DNA of 54,368 nt from CAZWDO01 sp964632485 [NCBI: uncultured bacterium] (GTDB lineage Bacteria; JAGOEH01): the NCBI GenBank assembly GCA_964632485.1, contig CAZWDO010000014.1, positions 60,335 to 114,702 of the forward strand, written 5' to 3'. Below, in pieces: positions 16,666 to 24,342 of the stretch. Each line of letters starts with the position of its first letter. The stretch's first letter is position 1. The position numbers were made by a program, and so were the translations under genes. The notes below the pieces were generated by a model, which ran no database searches, had not been told where the DNA came from, and was given only the letters and a program-made list of their open reading frames with translations.

Positions 16666-17822
16666 ATCCTGCTAATGCAAAGCATGGTGACATCGTCTTC
16701 AAAGGGGCGGTTTTGTGTAAACCGCACTAAATCGTTAAAAATATAGTGACACGTTTCTTCCGGCATAAGTTCAAACGTTTTGCTTAAAGCGCTATCCAGC
16801 CGCGGTGAATTGTAGAGTTCATTTTTTAAGTTTTCCGCTTCTACTATACCATCCGTGTATAAAAAAAGTTTGTCTCCCTTGGTGAACGGAACGGTCCGTT
16901 CCTCGATATCAAACATATCGAAAAGTCCGAGCATCATGCCGGTTGACTCCAAATATTGCATGGATTGTCCCGGGGATAATAGATTCATTTTAGGATGCCC
17001 GGCATTCGCAAATGTCAGCTCATTTTTATCCATATCAAGTAAACAGCAGAAACTCGTTACAAAATTTCCATCGATATTTTCATTCAGATCGGCGTTCAAT
17101 CGTATAAACAATTCGGCTGGAGATGATACCCGTGAAGAGTAAAACTGAAATGTCATTTTAAACATTGCGGTAATCAGGGATGAAGAGACGCCATGTCCGG
17201 ACACATCGGCGATAACAACTAACATTTGTGACGATGAAATTTTTATCACATCAAAGAAATCCCCGCCCAAATGCTGTGACGGTTTGTAATGGGATGCAAT
17301 CTTGTAATGATTGCTAAAAGGAAATTCTTTGGGTAACATGTTGGTTTGGAGCCGGGACGCCATTTCCAATTCCTTGGTGATCCGTTCAGTGTGGTGGATG
17401 ATCACATCATTGGCTTCGGTCAACTTCTCCAGGATGGCAATTAAGTTCTGCGATTGTTCGTCAAATTTATCCTTATATATCTCGGCTTGCTCCAACCCTT
17501 CAGCCAATTCCTCAGAAGTGGCATGGATGTCCTGTTCAAATTGCCAGCGCTCGCTAAAATCCAGGAAAACAATTAAGAAATTTCCATCGGCTAATTGATC
17601 ATTTTTTACCCAAATCGTAAGTTGGTCGTCGATTTGAAGAGAAAAAGACTCTCCCAATGGGTGTTGGTGAATCGTTTTGAGCCATGCCTCCGAAATCACA
17701 GCAGTATCCAGGGCTGGGATTAATTTAAGCGCCGCATCACTGGCCCAAATGATTTTCCCTTCTAATTGATAGATAAAACAGGGAATATAAGGGTCAATAT
17801 TAAACTCTGAATTTACCGGCAT
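16662..17822 (-). CDS. PAS-like plus SpoIIE/RsbU-type PP2C phosphatase
   Basis: 386 residues. An N-terminal PAS-like sensor (about 10-95; IIWASDAALKLI, FLIVFLDFSERW) leads through a long coiled coil (about 95-165) to a SpoIIE/RsbU catalytic domain. Metal-binding motifs are GGDFFDV, VIADVSGHG, YTDGIVEAE and EDDVTML. Such enzymes dephosphorylate anti-anti-sigma factors in partner-switching pathways; no such partner is in the window. It overlaps prs by 10 bp upstream and rdgB by 4 bp downstream, so all three are probably co-translated. Confidence 0.9.
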   Translation of the reverse strand: MPVNSEFNIDPYIPCFIYQLEGKIIWASDAALKLIPALDTAVISEAWLKTIHQHPLGESFSLQIDDQLTIWVKNDQLADGNFLIVFLDFSERWQFEQDIHATSEELAEGLEQAEIYKDKFDEQSQNLIAILEKLTEANDVIIHHTERITKELEMASRLQTNMLPKEFPFSNHYKIASHYKPSQHLGGDFFDVIKISSSQMLVVIADVSGHGVSSSLITAMFKMTFQFYSSRVSSPAELFIRLNADLNENIDGNFVTSFCCLLDMDKNELTFANAGHPKMNLLSPGQSMQYLESTGMMLGLFDMFDIEERTVPFTKGDKLFLYTDGIVEAENLKNELYNSPRLDSALSKTFELMPEETCHYIFNDLVRFTQNRPFEDDVTMLCISRI

Positions 17823-19015
17823 TGGTTCAATACCTCTATTTGCGCATCATCATGTTTAATATAGTTCAGATATTCTTCGATCTTGTCGGAATAAGAACTG
17901 GCTAACTGGTTGCTTATAAATACGTCCGCGTAAAAAGTGCCGATGGGAATCACGTCGAGCCAATCGGAACACGATTCGTAATAGTTTTGGTATTTCGGGG
18001 GGATCGAATCGGTTATAACCACCCTCTTCAAACTTTGCTCTTTGACGACCGCTTCGCGCAGGCGTTCTTCGCCGGAAATCAGCAACCCGCTTTGTCGATC
18101 AAAAGAAGGGCTGAAAAGACCGTGAGTTGAAAATGCATAAATTTCCTTAGCTCCCCGTTCTTTCAAGGACCGCGAAATTTCAATCAACGTGCCGCCGGAA
18201 TCGATAATATCATCAATTAAATAGCAATACTTACCTTTAACATCGCCTACAATTGAGACAATCTCAGCCTTTCCCTGTTCTGGCCGTCGTTTGTCACCCG
18301 TACAATAATGGTCAAGTCCCAATAGTTTAGAAAAAAAACGGGCCTTTTTGGCAGCTCCGGCATCCGGCGCCACTACCGCCATCTCCTCCAAGGGGTGGCG
18401 TAAACGGGATTGTATATAGAGCGCAAAGCTGGGTATCGCCGTTATTTCGTCAATTGGACCGTCAAAATGAGCCATGGCTTGACGCGCATGCAGATCCGTC
18501 GTCACGATGCGCTTTAATTTGGTCCCGCAAGAGTGGATGATCTGGTTGAACATCAATTTGGCAGTCAGAGGAACCCGACTTTCATCCTTCTTATCCTGAC
18601 GCTGATAAGGGATATAAGGGATGTAAACGGTTATTGTCCGCGCCCCCGCCCGGTTGGCCGCATCGTTTAATATCAGTAATTCTTGAAAATCGTTGTTTTT
18701 GTCATTGAAACACTGGAATATATGGATATCGCGTTCGCGAATGTTTGTCCGTATCTGAGCGTAAATCTCGCCATCATTATGGTTCTTTACAAATACCGGC
18801 GAAACCTTGATCACTTCGTCCCGCATCTCTTCATAGATTTTATGGATTCGTTTGCTGCACGAATAAAATCGCTTATTCAACTTTCCTTTAATAGCATGTA
18901 CTGTTCGCTGCGCAAATTCCCCACCGCTTCTGCCACTGATTATAACGGTGTTATCCAGTTTGAGCAGACTCGCTATGTCCCGAAAATCGTTCAGATTATC
19001 GATTTGATCCAACAT
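17813..19015 (-). CDS. prs: Ribose-phosphate pyrophosphokinase, extended form
   Basis: 400 residues against about 315 for classical Prs. It makes PRPP from ribose-5-phosphate and ATP. Recognisable parts are YIPYQRQDKKDESRVPLTAK (ATP and ribose-5-P region), TTDLHARQAMAHFDGPID, the catalytic flexible loop DKRRP, and the PRPP loop YLIDDIIDSGGT. Extra length lies in the N-terminal 60 residues (including FYSCSKRIHKIYEEMRDEVI) and in a long C-terminal tail after IPIGTFYADVF. Active-site residues seem intact. It heads the prs-phosphatase-rdgB unit from its own promoter, divergent from rex. Confidence 0.88.
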   Translation of the reverse strand: MLDQIDNLNDFRDIASLLKLDNTVIISGRSGGEFAQRTVHAIKGKLNKRFYSCSKRIHKIYEEMRDEVIKVSPVFVKNHNDGEIYAQIRTNIRERDIHIFQCFNDKNNDFQELLILNDAANRAGARTITVYIPYIPYQRQDKKDESRVPLTAKLMFNQIIHSCGTKLKRIVTTDLHARQAMAHFDGPIDEITAIPSFALYIQSRLRHPLEEMAVVAPDAGAAKKARFFSKLLGLDHYCTGDKRRPEQGKAEIVSIVGDVKGKYCYLIDDIIDSGGTLIEISRSLKERGAKEIYAFSTHGLFSPSFDRQSGLLISGEERLREAVVKEQSLKRVVITDSIPPKYQNYYESCSDWLDVIPIGTFYADVFISNQLASSYSDKIEEYLNYIKHDDAQIEVLNQCR

Positions 19016-19110
19016 GCTTTAGCCTTTCAATTAAACTCAATTGGTAAATAGTTGCGTCTGTCATCGCCTATCTTAATCTAAGATATCGCTGGCGGTCGAA
19101 TATTTAAAAT

Positions 19111-19138
19111 AATATAACAGAATATCAGTAAAAGTCAA
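19111..19138 (-). promoter_or_regulatory. Sigma70-type promoter of prs
   Basis: On the minus strand TTGACT (19138-19133), 16 bp, TATATT (19116-19111), about 95 bp before the prs ATG. The upstream Rex-like palindrome starts 21 bp beyond its -35 element, so it could influence this promoter too. Confidence 0.65.
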
Positions 19139-19158
19139 GAGAGAAAAAAAATATTATA

Positions 19159-19176
19159 TCGAGAAAAAATTCTCTA
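19159..19176. promoter_or_regulatory. Probable Rex operator, copy 1
   Basis: TCGAGAAAAAATTCTCTA has the 7-4-7 inverted geometry of the classical Rex site (TTGTGAA-N4-TTCACAA), with the outermost two pairs imperfect. It is part of a 21-bp exact direct repeat (19154-19174 and 19213-19233). It lies between the divergent prs and rex promoters, just upstream of the rex -35. Confidence 0.55.
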
Positions 19177-19184
19177 TTTCCCTC

Positions 19185-19213
19185 TTGACAAGCGGAGCGA
19201 ATCTATGTATATT
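19185..19213 (+). promoter_or_regulatory. rex: Sigma70-type promoter of rex and the hydrogenase operon
   Basis: TTGACA (19185-19190), 17 bp, TATATT (19208-19213). The second palindrome begins five bases after the -10 element and would cover the start of transcription, a good position for repression. Confidence 0.8.
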
Positions 19214-19217
19214 TATA

Positions 19218-19235
19218 TCGAGAAAAAATTCTCGA
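19218..19235. promoter_or_regulatory. Probable Rex operator, copy 2
   Basis: TCGAGAAAAAATTCTCGA is a perfect 18-bp palindrome with the same 7-4-7 layout and five of seven half-site positions identical to the classical Rex half site TTGTGAA. It overlaps the expected transcription start of rex and lies 59 bp from copy 1. Autoregulation by the Rex encoded 22 bp downstream is the simplest reading. Confidence 0.6.
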
Positions 19236-19256
19236 ATTAACGAAAGGAAGGCTGAT

Positions 19257-19898
19257 TTGTCTAATAAACGTCTATTTGCCTGCCCGGAGCCCACATTGCG
19301 GCGTTTACCGGCCTATTGTCATTTTTTAAGAGAAAAACTTGCGAGTGGACGAGATATCATTTCCTGTACGCATATCTCGCGTGCTTTCAAACTGGACCCG
19401 ACACAGGTTCGCAAGGATTTGGAAGTAACGGGAATCGTCGGTAAGCCCAAAGTTGGGTATGAAGTGCGGGTTTTAATTGATTCGATTGAAGAGTTTTTAG
19501 GATGGAAGAATTTAACGGATGCATTTTTAGCGGGGGTTGGCCATTTAGGAATGGCATTATTGAAATACGAGCGGTTTCAGGAGTATGGGTTGCGGATTGT
19601 CGCGGGATTTGATAGCGATCCGTCAAAGATCGGGCAAATCATCAGCCACCGCCAAGTTTTATCGATTGCTAAATTGACTGATTTAGCGTTGAGAATGCAT
19701 ATTCATATCGGGATTATTGCGGTTCCCGGAGAACATGCCCAATCTGTTGCGCAGTCGATGATTGAAGGCGGAGTTCGCGCAATCTGGAATTTTGCTCCGG
19801 TCAATCTGGAATTGCCGGATGATGTTGTTCTTGAAAATGTTTTTTTATCGTCGAGTCTGGCCGTACTATTCAATCGGTTACGGCAGCGGAACAATTAA
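19257..19898 (+). CDS. rex: Redox-sensing transcriptional repressor Rex
   Basis: 213 residues from TTG 19257, placed by AAAGGAAGG at 19243-19251. An in-frame TTG at 19185 is excluded because it is the -35 element. The N-terminal winged helix (LRRLPAYCHFLREKLASG, DPTQVRKDLEVTGIVGKPKV then GYEV) binds DNA. The C-terminal Rossmann domain (AGVGHLGMALLKYE, GFDSDPSKIG, GGVRAIWNFAPVNLELPDDV) senses NADH/NAD+. It is first in the hydrogenase operon, 9 bp before hydC, and probably represses that operon and itself when NADH is low. Confidence 0.93.
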   Translation: MSNKRLFACPEPTLRRLPAYCHFLREKLASGRDIISCTHISRAFKLDPTQVRKDLEVTGIVGKPKVGYEVRVLIDSIEEFLGWKNLTDAFLAGVGHLGMALLKYERFQEYGLRIVAGFDSDPSKIGQIISHRQVLSIAKLTDLALRMHIHIGIIAVPGEHAQSVAQSMIEGGVRAIWNFAPVNLELPDDVVLENVFLSSSLAVLFNRLRQRNN

Positions 19899-19907
19899 TA
19901 AGGAGTA

Positions 19908-20405
19908 ATGATGGAAAAGACGATCTTGGTTCGTAAGTTCGAAAAGGTTTGCGCGATATTGGATCGATTTGATCGCAATCCGTCGAAGTTGATTCCGATT
20001 CTTCAAGCGGTTCAGGAAGAGTATCGATATCTGCCGGAGGACGTAATGACATTTATTGCGACCTCCCTGGGATTGCCCCCGGCGCGGGTATATGGGGTGG
20101 CGACTTTTTATTCGCATTTCACCCTGGAGCCTAAGGGGAAATATGTTGTCCGGGTGTGTGATGGAACCGCTTGTCATGTTAAGCACTCCATTCCAATACT
20201 GGAAGCGGTGCGGAAGCGGTTAAAGCTGGCGGGAGATACGCATACAACACCTGATATGCTATTTACAGTTGAAACGGTTTCCTGTTTAGGCGCTTGCGGG
20301 TTAGCGCCGGTAATGGTAATTAATGAGGATGTTTACGGTCAACTTACGCCGGAATTGGCGGTACAGTTAGTCGATACAATCATTGAACGGGAGGAACGGA
20401 AATGA
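19908..20405 (+). CDS. hydC: NuoE-like [2Fe-2S] subunit of trimeric [FeFe] hydrogenase
   Basis: 165 residues of the thioredoxin-like NuoE/HndA/HydC family. The four cluster ligands are CDGTAC (Cys 84, 89) and CLGAC (Cys 126, 130), with PPARVYGVATFYSHF before them. In HydABC-type hydrogenases this subunit carries electrons next to the flavin subunit. AAGGAG stands before a double ATG (19908 and 19911). The stop overlaps the next start by 4 bp. Part of rex-hydC-hydB-hydA-hydS. Confidence 0.93.
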   Translation: MMEKTILVRKFEKVCAILDRFDRNPSKLIPILQAVQEEYRYLPEDVMTFIATSLGLPPARVYGVATFYSHFTLEPKGKYVVRVCDGTACHVKHSIPILEAVRKRLKLAGDTHTTPDMLFTVETVSCLGACGLAPVMVINEDVYGQLTPELAVQLVDTIIEREERK

Positions 20406-22303
20406 TACATGATTTATCACAATTGGAACTGATGAAAGATACCTGGGAGAAATCGGTGGCTCGATTAAGAAAACGGATTGTGATTTGCGCGGGAACCGGT
20501 TGTGTGGCTAACGGATCATTGAAAGTATTTGCGGAGTTTCAGCAAAAGCTACCGGCCTTGGGATTGGCGGTGGTGGTTGAATTGAAAAAGGAAGCCGAAG
20601 ATGCCACGTATGTTTCAAAAAGCGGTTGTCAGGGATTTTGTCAACGGGGACCTTTGGTGACGATTCTTCCCGACAATATTTTATACACGCGTGTCAGCGT
20701 GAATGATGTGGATCAAATCATTCATGAGACGATCATCAAGGGAGAAGTTGTGGACCGTCTGCTCTATGTGGAGCCGGGAAGTGGCCGCGCCTGTCGCAAT
20801 GAAGAAGAGATTCCTTTTTATCGTCGTCAGAGTCGCATGGTATTAAAGGAATGTGGCTATATTGATCCGGAGGACGTCAATGAATATGTAGCGGGTGGGG
20901 GATATGCGGCCGCCAGGAAGGCAATTTGCGAGATGTCGCCTCAGGCTGTTTGCGAGGAATTGCTTTGTTCAGGATTGCGGGGACGGGGCGGTGGCGGCTT
21001 TCCCACTGGTCGCAAATGGGAATTGACGCGGGTCCAACCCGGCGCTAAAAAATATGTAATCTGTAATGGGGATGAGGGCGACCCGGGGGCGTTTATGGAT
21101 CGTAGCGTTATGGAAGGGAACCCCCATCGGGTGATTGAGGGGATGATGATTGCTGCGCGGGCAATTGGCGCTGATGAAGGATATGTTTATGTGCGGGCAG
21201 AGTATCCTCTTGCAGTAAAGCGAATTCGTCGGGCGATTGAGGATGCGCGCCGGTCAGGGATTCTGGGGGAGCGTATTTTTAATGCTGATTTTACGTTTAA
21301 TTTGCAGGTCATGGAAGGCGCCGGCGCGTTTGTCTGCGGTGAGGAAACTGCTTTGATCAGTTCGATTGAAGGCAAGCGCGGGATGCCGAATCCGAAGCCG
21401 CCCTTTCCGGCGCAATCGGGACTTTGGGGCAAGCCCACTGTCATTAACAATGTAGAAACCTTAGCCACGGTTCCCCTGGTTATTCAAAAGGGAGCTCAGG
21501 AATTTCGCAAACAAGGTACGGAAAACTCCCCGGGTACTAAGACATTCGCTGTTACCGGCCATATTGCCAATACGGGTTTGATTGAAGTGCCTTTTGGCGC
21601 CACCCTGCGGGAAGTCGTTTACAATATTGGAGGCGGTGTTACTAATGACCAGGGTGAAATCACCGGGGATGGCTTTAAAGCCGTCCAGATCGGGGGACCT
21701 TCCGGGGGGTGTCTGACCGATGAACATCTGGATCTCCCGTTGGATTTCGATTCACTGAAATCGATTGGCGCGATGATCGGTTCCGGGGGATTGGTGGTTA
21801 TGAATCGTCAAACCTGCATGGTGCAGGTGGCGCGTTTTTTTATGCAGTTCACTCAGAATGAATCGTGCGGGAAATGTGTTTTGTGTCGGGAAGGCACGAA
21901 ACAGATGCTCGTTTTGCTGGATGATATCATTGAAGGTCGCGCAACGGCGAAGACCCTGCAGCATTTAGAAGAAGTAGCAGTCGCTGTCCAGAAAGGCTCG
22001 CTGTGTGGTCTGGGTAAGACGGCTCCCAATCCAGTAATTTCGACCCTGCGCCATTTTCGCTACGAATATGAAGCCCATGTATTTCAGAAACGGTGTCGTA
22101 CTGGCCGATGTAAAGCGTTGACCGTTGTTCGCATCGATCCGGACAAGTGTCGCGGGTGTACGCTATGCAGCCGAAAATGCCCGGTGGGAGCCATAAATGG
22201 AGAGAAAAAACAACCACACTCTATCGATTCTGATTTGTGCATTAAATGCGGTGAATGCGCCCGGGTTTGCAAATTTAACGCCATTATTGGAATAGGAGCC
22301 TAA
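20402..22303 (+). CDS. hydB: NuoF-like flavin subunit of trimeric [FeFe] hydrogenase
   Basis: 633 residues, typical for HydB/HndC. An N-terminal thioredoxin-like [2Fe-2S] domain (IVICAGTGCVANGS, SGCQGFCQRGP) is followed by the NuoF core that binds FMN and NAD(P)H (GLRGRGGGGFPTGRKWE; CNGDEGDPGAFMDRS; FVCGEETALISSIEGKRG). The N3 cluster motif is ESCGKCVLCREGTKQM. The C-terminus has two [4Fe-4S] ferredoxin motifs (CRGCTLCSRKCPVGAI; CIKCGECARVCKFNAI). The enzyme couples NADH, and by homology reduced ferredoxin, to H2 formation. Two bases separate it from hydA. Confidence 0.94.
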   Translation: MIHDLSQLELMKDTWEKSVARLRKRIVICAGTGCVANGSLKVFAEFQQKLPALGLAVVVELKKEAEDATYVSKSGCQGFCQRGPLVTILPDNILYTRVSVNDVDQIIHETIIKGEVVDRLLYVEPGSGRACRNEEEIPFYRRQSRMVLKECGYIDPEDVNEYVAGGGYAAARKAICEMSPQAVCEELLCSGLRGRGGGGFPTGRKWELTRVQPGAKKYVICNGDEGDPGAFMDRSVMEGNPHRVIEGMMIAARAIGADEGYVYVRAEYPLAVKRIRRAIEDARRSGILGERIFNADFTFNLQVMEGAGAFVCGEETALISSIEGKRGMPNPKPPFPAQSGLWGKPTVINNVETLATVPLVIQKGAQEFRKQGTENSPGTKTFAVTGHIANTGLIEVPFGATLREVVYNIGGGVTNDQGEITGDGFKAVQIGGPSGGCLTDEHLDLPLDFDSLKSIGAMIGSGGLVVMNRQTCMVQVARFFMQFTQNESCGKCVLCREGTKQMLVLLDDIIEGRATAKTLQHLEEVAVAVQKGSLCGLGKTAPNPVISTLRHFRYEYEAHVFQKRCRTGRCKALTVVRIDPDKCRGCTLCSRKCPVGAINGEKKQPHSIDSDLCIKCGECARVCKFNAIIGIGA

Positions 22304-22305
22304 AC

Positions 22306-24342
22306 ATGAATCAGACAGTTCATATCGACGGTAAAGAAGTCATAATAAATGGAGAGCGCAACCTTCTTGAGCTGATCCGTAAGGCGCATATTGATCTGCC
22401 GACATTTTGCTATCATTCGGAATTGAGTATCTACGGAGCGTGTCGCCTTTGTTTAGTGGATATTGACGGACGGGGTATCCAGGCCGCCTGTTCAACGCCG
22501 CCTGAAGCGGGGATGCGAATTTTAACCCATACGGACGAAATCCGTTCCATTCGCCGCGTGGCAGTAGAATTATTGTTGGCGAATCATGAGCAAACGTGCC
22601 CGACTTGCCAACGCAGTTCCGATTGTCGTTTGCAGGATATTGCCCGTCGTTTGGGGATTCATGAGGTTAGATTCCAATCCACCCTAAAACAGCAAGAAAA
22701 AGATATTTCGACACTTTCGCTGGTTCGGGACCCCAACAAATGCATCCTGTGTGGCGATTGCGTCCGAATGTGCTCAGAGATACAGGGAATTGGCGCCATC
22801 GATTTTTCGGGTCGGGGAGCCAATGTACGTGTCGTACCAGCTTTCAACAAGGATCTATCGCAAGTGGAATGCGTTTATTGCGGCCAGTGCTCGGCGGTTT
22901 GTCCCACTGGCGCCTTGACGGTTCGCTCCGAAATCGATGATGTTTGGAAAATGATTCATGATCCCGTCAAAAAAGTTGTCGTACAAATCGCGCCGGCAGT
23001 CAGGGTCGCTTTAGGGGAAATGTTCGGTTATCCTCCCGGGGAAGTGACAATTGGCCGTATTGTTGCCGCCTTAAGGCAAATTGGATTCGACAAAGTCTAT
23101 GATACGTCGTTTGCCGCCGATTTGACGGTTATTGAAGAAGCCAATGAATTTCTTACGCGGAAAAAAAATGGCGACCATTTGCCCCAATTCACATCCTGCT
23201 GTCCCGCCTGGGTTAAATTTGCGGAACAATACTATCCGCAATATTTAAGTCATCTTTCCTCATGTAAGTCGCCGCAGCAAATGTTTGGTTCATTGACCAA
23301 AAAGAGTTTGCCGGCCCAGTTGAACTGCGCGCGTGAAAATCTGGTGGTTGTTTCGATTATGCCTTGCAGCGCAAAGAAGTTTGAGGCTCGCCGGAGGGAA
23401 TTTATGAACGGTGAGTTGGCGGATGTCGATTTTGTGCTGACAACGCGGGAATTGGGCCGGATGATCGAAGAAGCCGGAATAAAATTTCATAAACTGGTAC
23501 CGGAATCGTTAGATTTACCTTATGGGTTTAAAACTGGCGCCGGAGTGATTTTCGGCGCTTCAGGCGGGGTCAGTGAAGCTGTATTGCGTTATGCCGTAGG
23601 ACAGCTAAACGGCCGCCACGGCGAAAATATTGAGTTTCCTCAACTCCGGAATGATGAAGGCATTCGAGAATATGCTATTGATTTGGATGGAACGCCTTTG
23701 AAACTGGCTATAGTGTACGGGTTGGCTAATGCTCGGAAAATTCTGGAAAAACTAAAAGCCGGAACTGTTCAATACGATCTGGTAGAGGTCATGGCCTGTC
23801 CTGGCGGATGCGTAGGAGGAGCCGGGCAACCGATTGCCGAAGATCAGGAAACCCGCGCGTTGCGCGCGGAAGGAATTTATATCGCCGATAAAACACTTCA
23901 GGTTCATCGCTCCCAGGATAATCCCTATGTAGCTGAGAGCTACCGCGACATCATCGGCGAAATAAACGGACATGGAGCGCATGAATTGCTACATACTCAG
24001 TTTTACACTCGGAAACGAATGTCCGATGAGGGTTTGCCCTTAATTTCCGGTGATGAGGAACTGCGGATTGGTTTGAGTGTTTGCGTTGGTACCAGTTGTT
24101 ACCTCAAGGGGTCTCAGGATTTGCTGCATAATTTGATACAAGTGATTGAAGAACGTGATCTGGAAGATTGGGTAGAAGTTAAAGCTACATTCTGTTTTGA
24201 ACGATGCGATCGCGGGCCCACTGTCAGAATTGGCGATCAGATTATCGAAAAATGCACATTTGAAAAAGCGCTGGATGCCCTGGAAACAGAGCTGAAAAAA
24301 ATCGGCGCGCCCATCGCTGAAGGGAGCGCTTGTGGAACGTGA
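22306..24342 (+). CDS. hydA: Catalytic [FeFe] hydrogenase subunit (group A, HydA/HndD)
   Basis: 678 residues. In order: an N-terminal [2Fe-2S] ferredoxin domain (CYHSELSIYGACRLCLVDI), a His-Cys [4Fe-4S] segment (ANHEQTCPTCQRSSDCRLQD), two [4Fe-4S] motifs (CILCGDCVRMCSEI; CVYCGQCSAVCPTGAL), and the H-cluster domain with L1 TSCCPAWVKFAEQYYP, L2 IMPCSAKKFEARR and L3 VMACPGGCVGGAGQP. The small-subunit-like end (YVAESYRDIIGEINGHGAHE) is followed by a fused thioredoxin-like [2Fe-2S] domain (VCVGTSCYLKGS; CFERCDRGP), as in Thermotoga HydA. All H-cluster cysteines are present, so it should be active. Confidence 0.95.
   Translation: MNQTVHIDGKEVIINGERNLLELIRKAHIDLPTFCYHSELSIYGACRLCLVDIDGRGIQAACSTPPEAGMRILTHTDEIRSIRRVAVELLLANHEQTCPTCQRSSDCRLQDIARRLGIHEVRFQSTLKQQEKDISTLSLVRDPNKCILCGDCVRMCSEIQGIGAIDFSGRGANVRVVPAFNKDLSQVECVYCGQCSAVCPTGALTVRSEIDDVWKMIHDPVKKVVVQIAPAVRVALGEMFGYPPGEVTIGRIVAALRQIGFDKVYDTSFAADLTVIEEANEFLTRKKNGDHLPQFTSCCPAWVKFAEQYYPQYLSHLSSCKSPQQMFGSLTKKSLPAQLNCARENLVVVSIMPCSAKKFEARRREFMNGELADVDFVLTTRELGRMIEEAGIKFHKLVPESLDLPYGFKTGAGVIFGASGGVSEAVLRYAVGQLNGRHGENIEFPQLRNDEGIREYAIDLDGTPLKLAIVYGLANARKILEKLKAGTVQYDLVEVMACPGGCVGGAGQPIAEDQETRALRAEGIYIADKTLQVHRSQDNPYVAESYRDIIGEINGHGAHELLHTQFYTRKRMSDEGLPLISGDEELRIGLSVCVGTSCYLKGSQDLLHNLIQVIEERDLEDWVEVKATFCFERCDRGPTVRIGDQIIEKCTFEKALDALETELKKIGAPIAEGSACGT

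Noticed and set aside
19185-19256. N-terminally extended Rex from TTG 19185
   Set aside because: It would overlap the promoter -35 and operator. TTG 19257 has a well-placed ribosome site and gives the normal Rex N-terminus.
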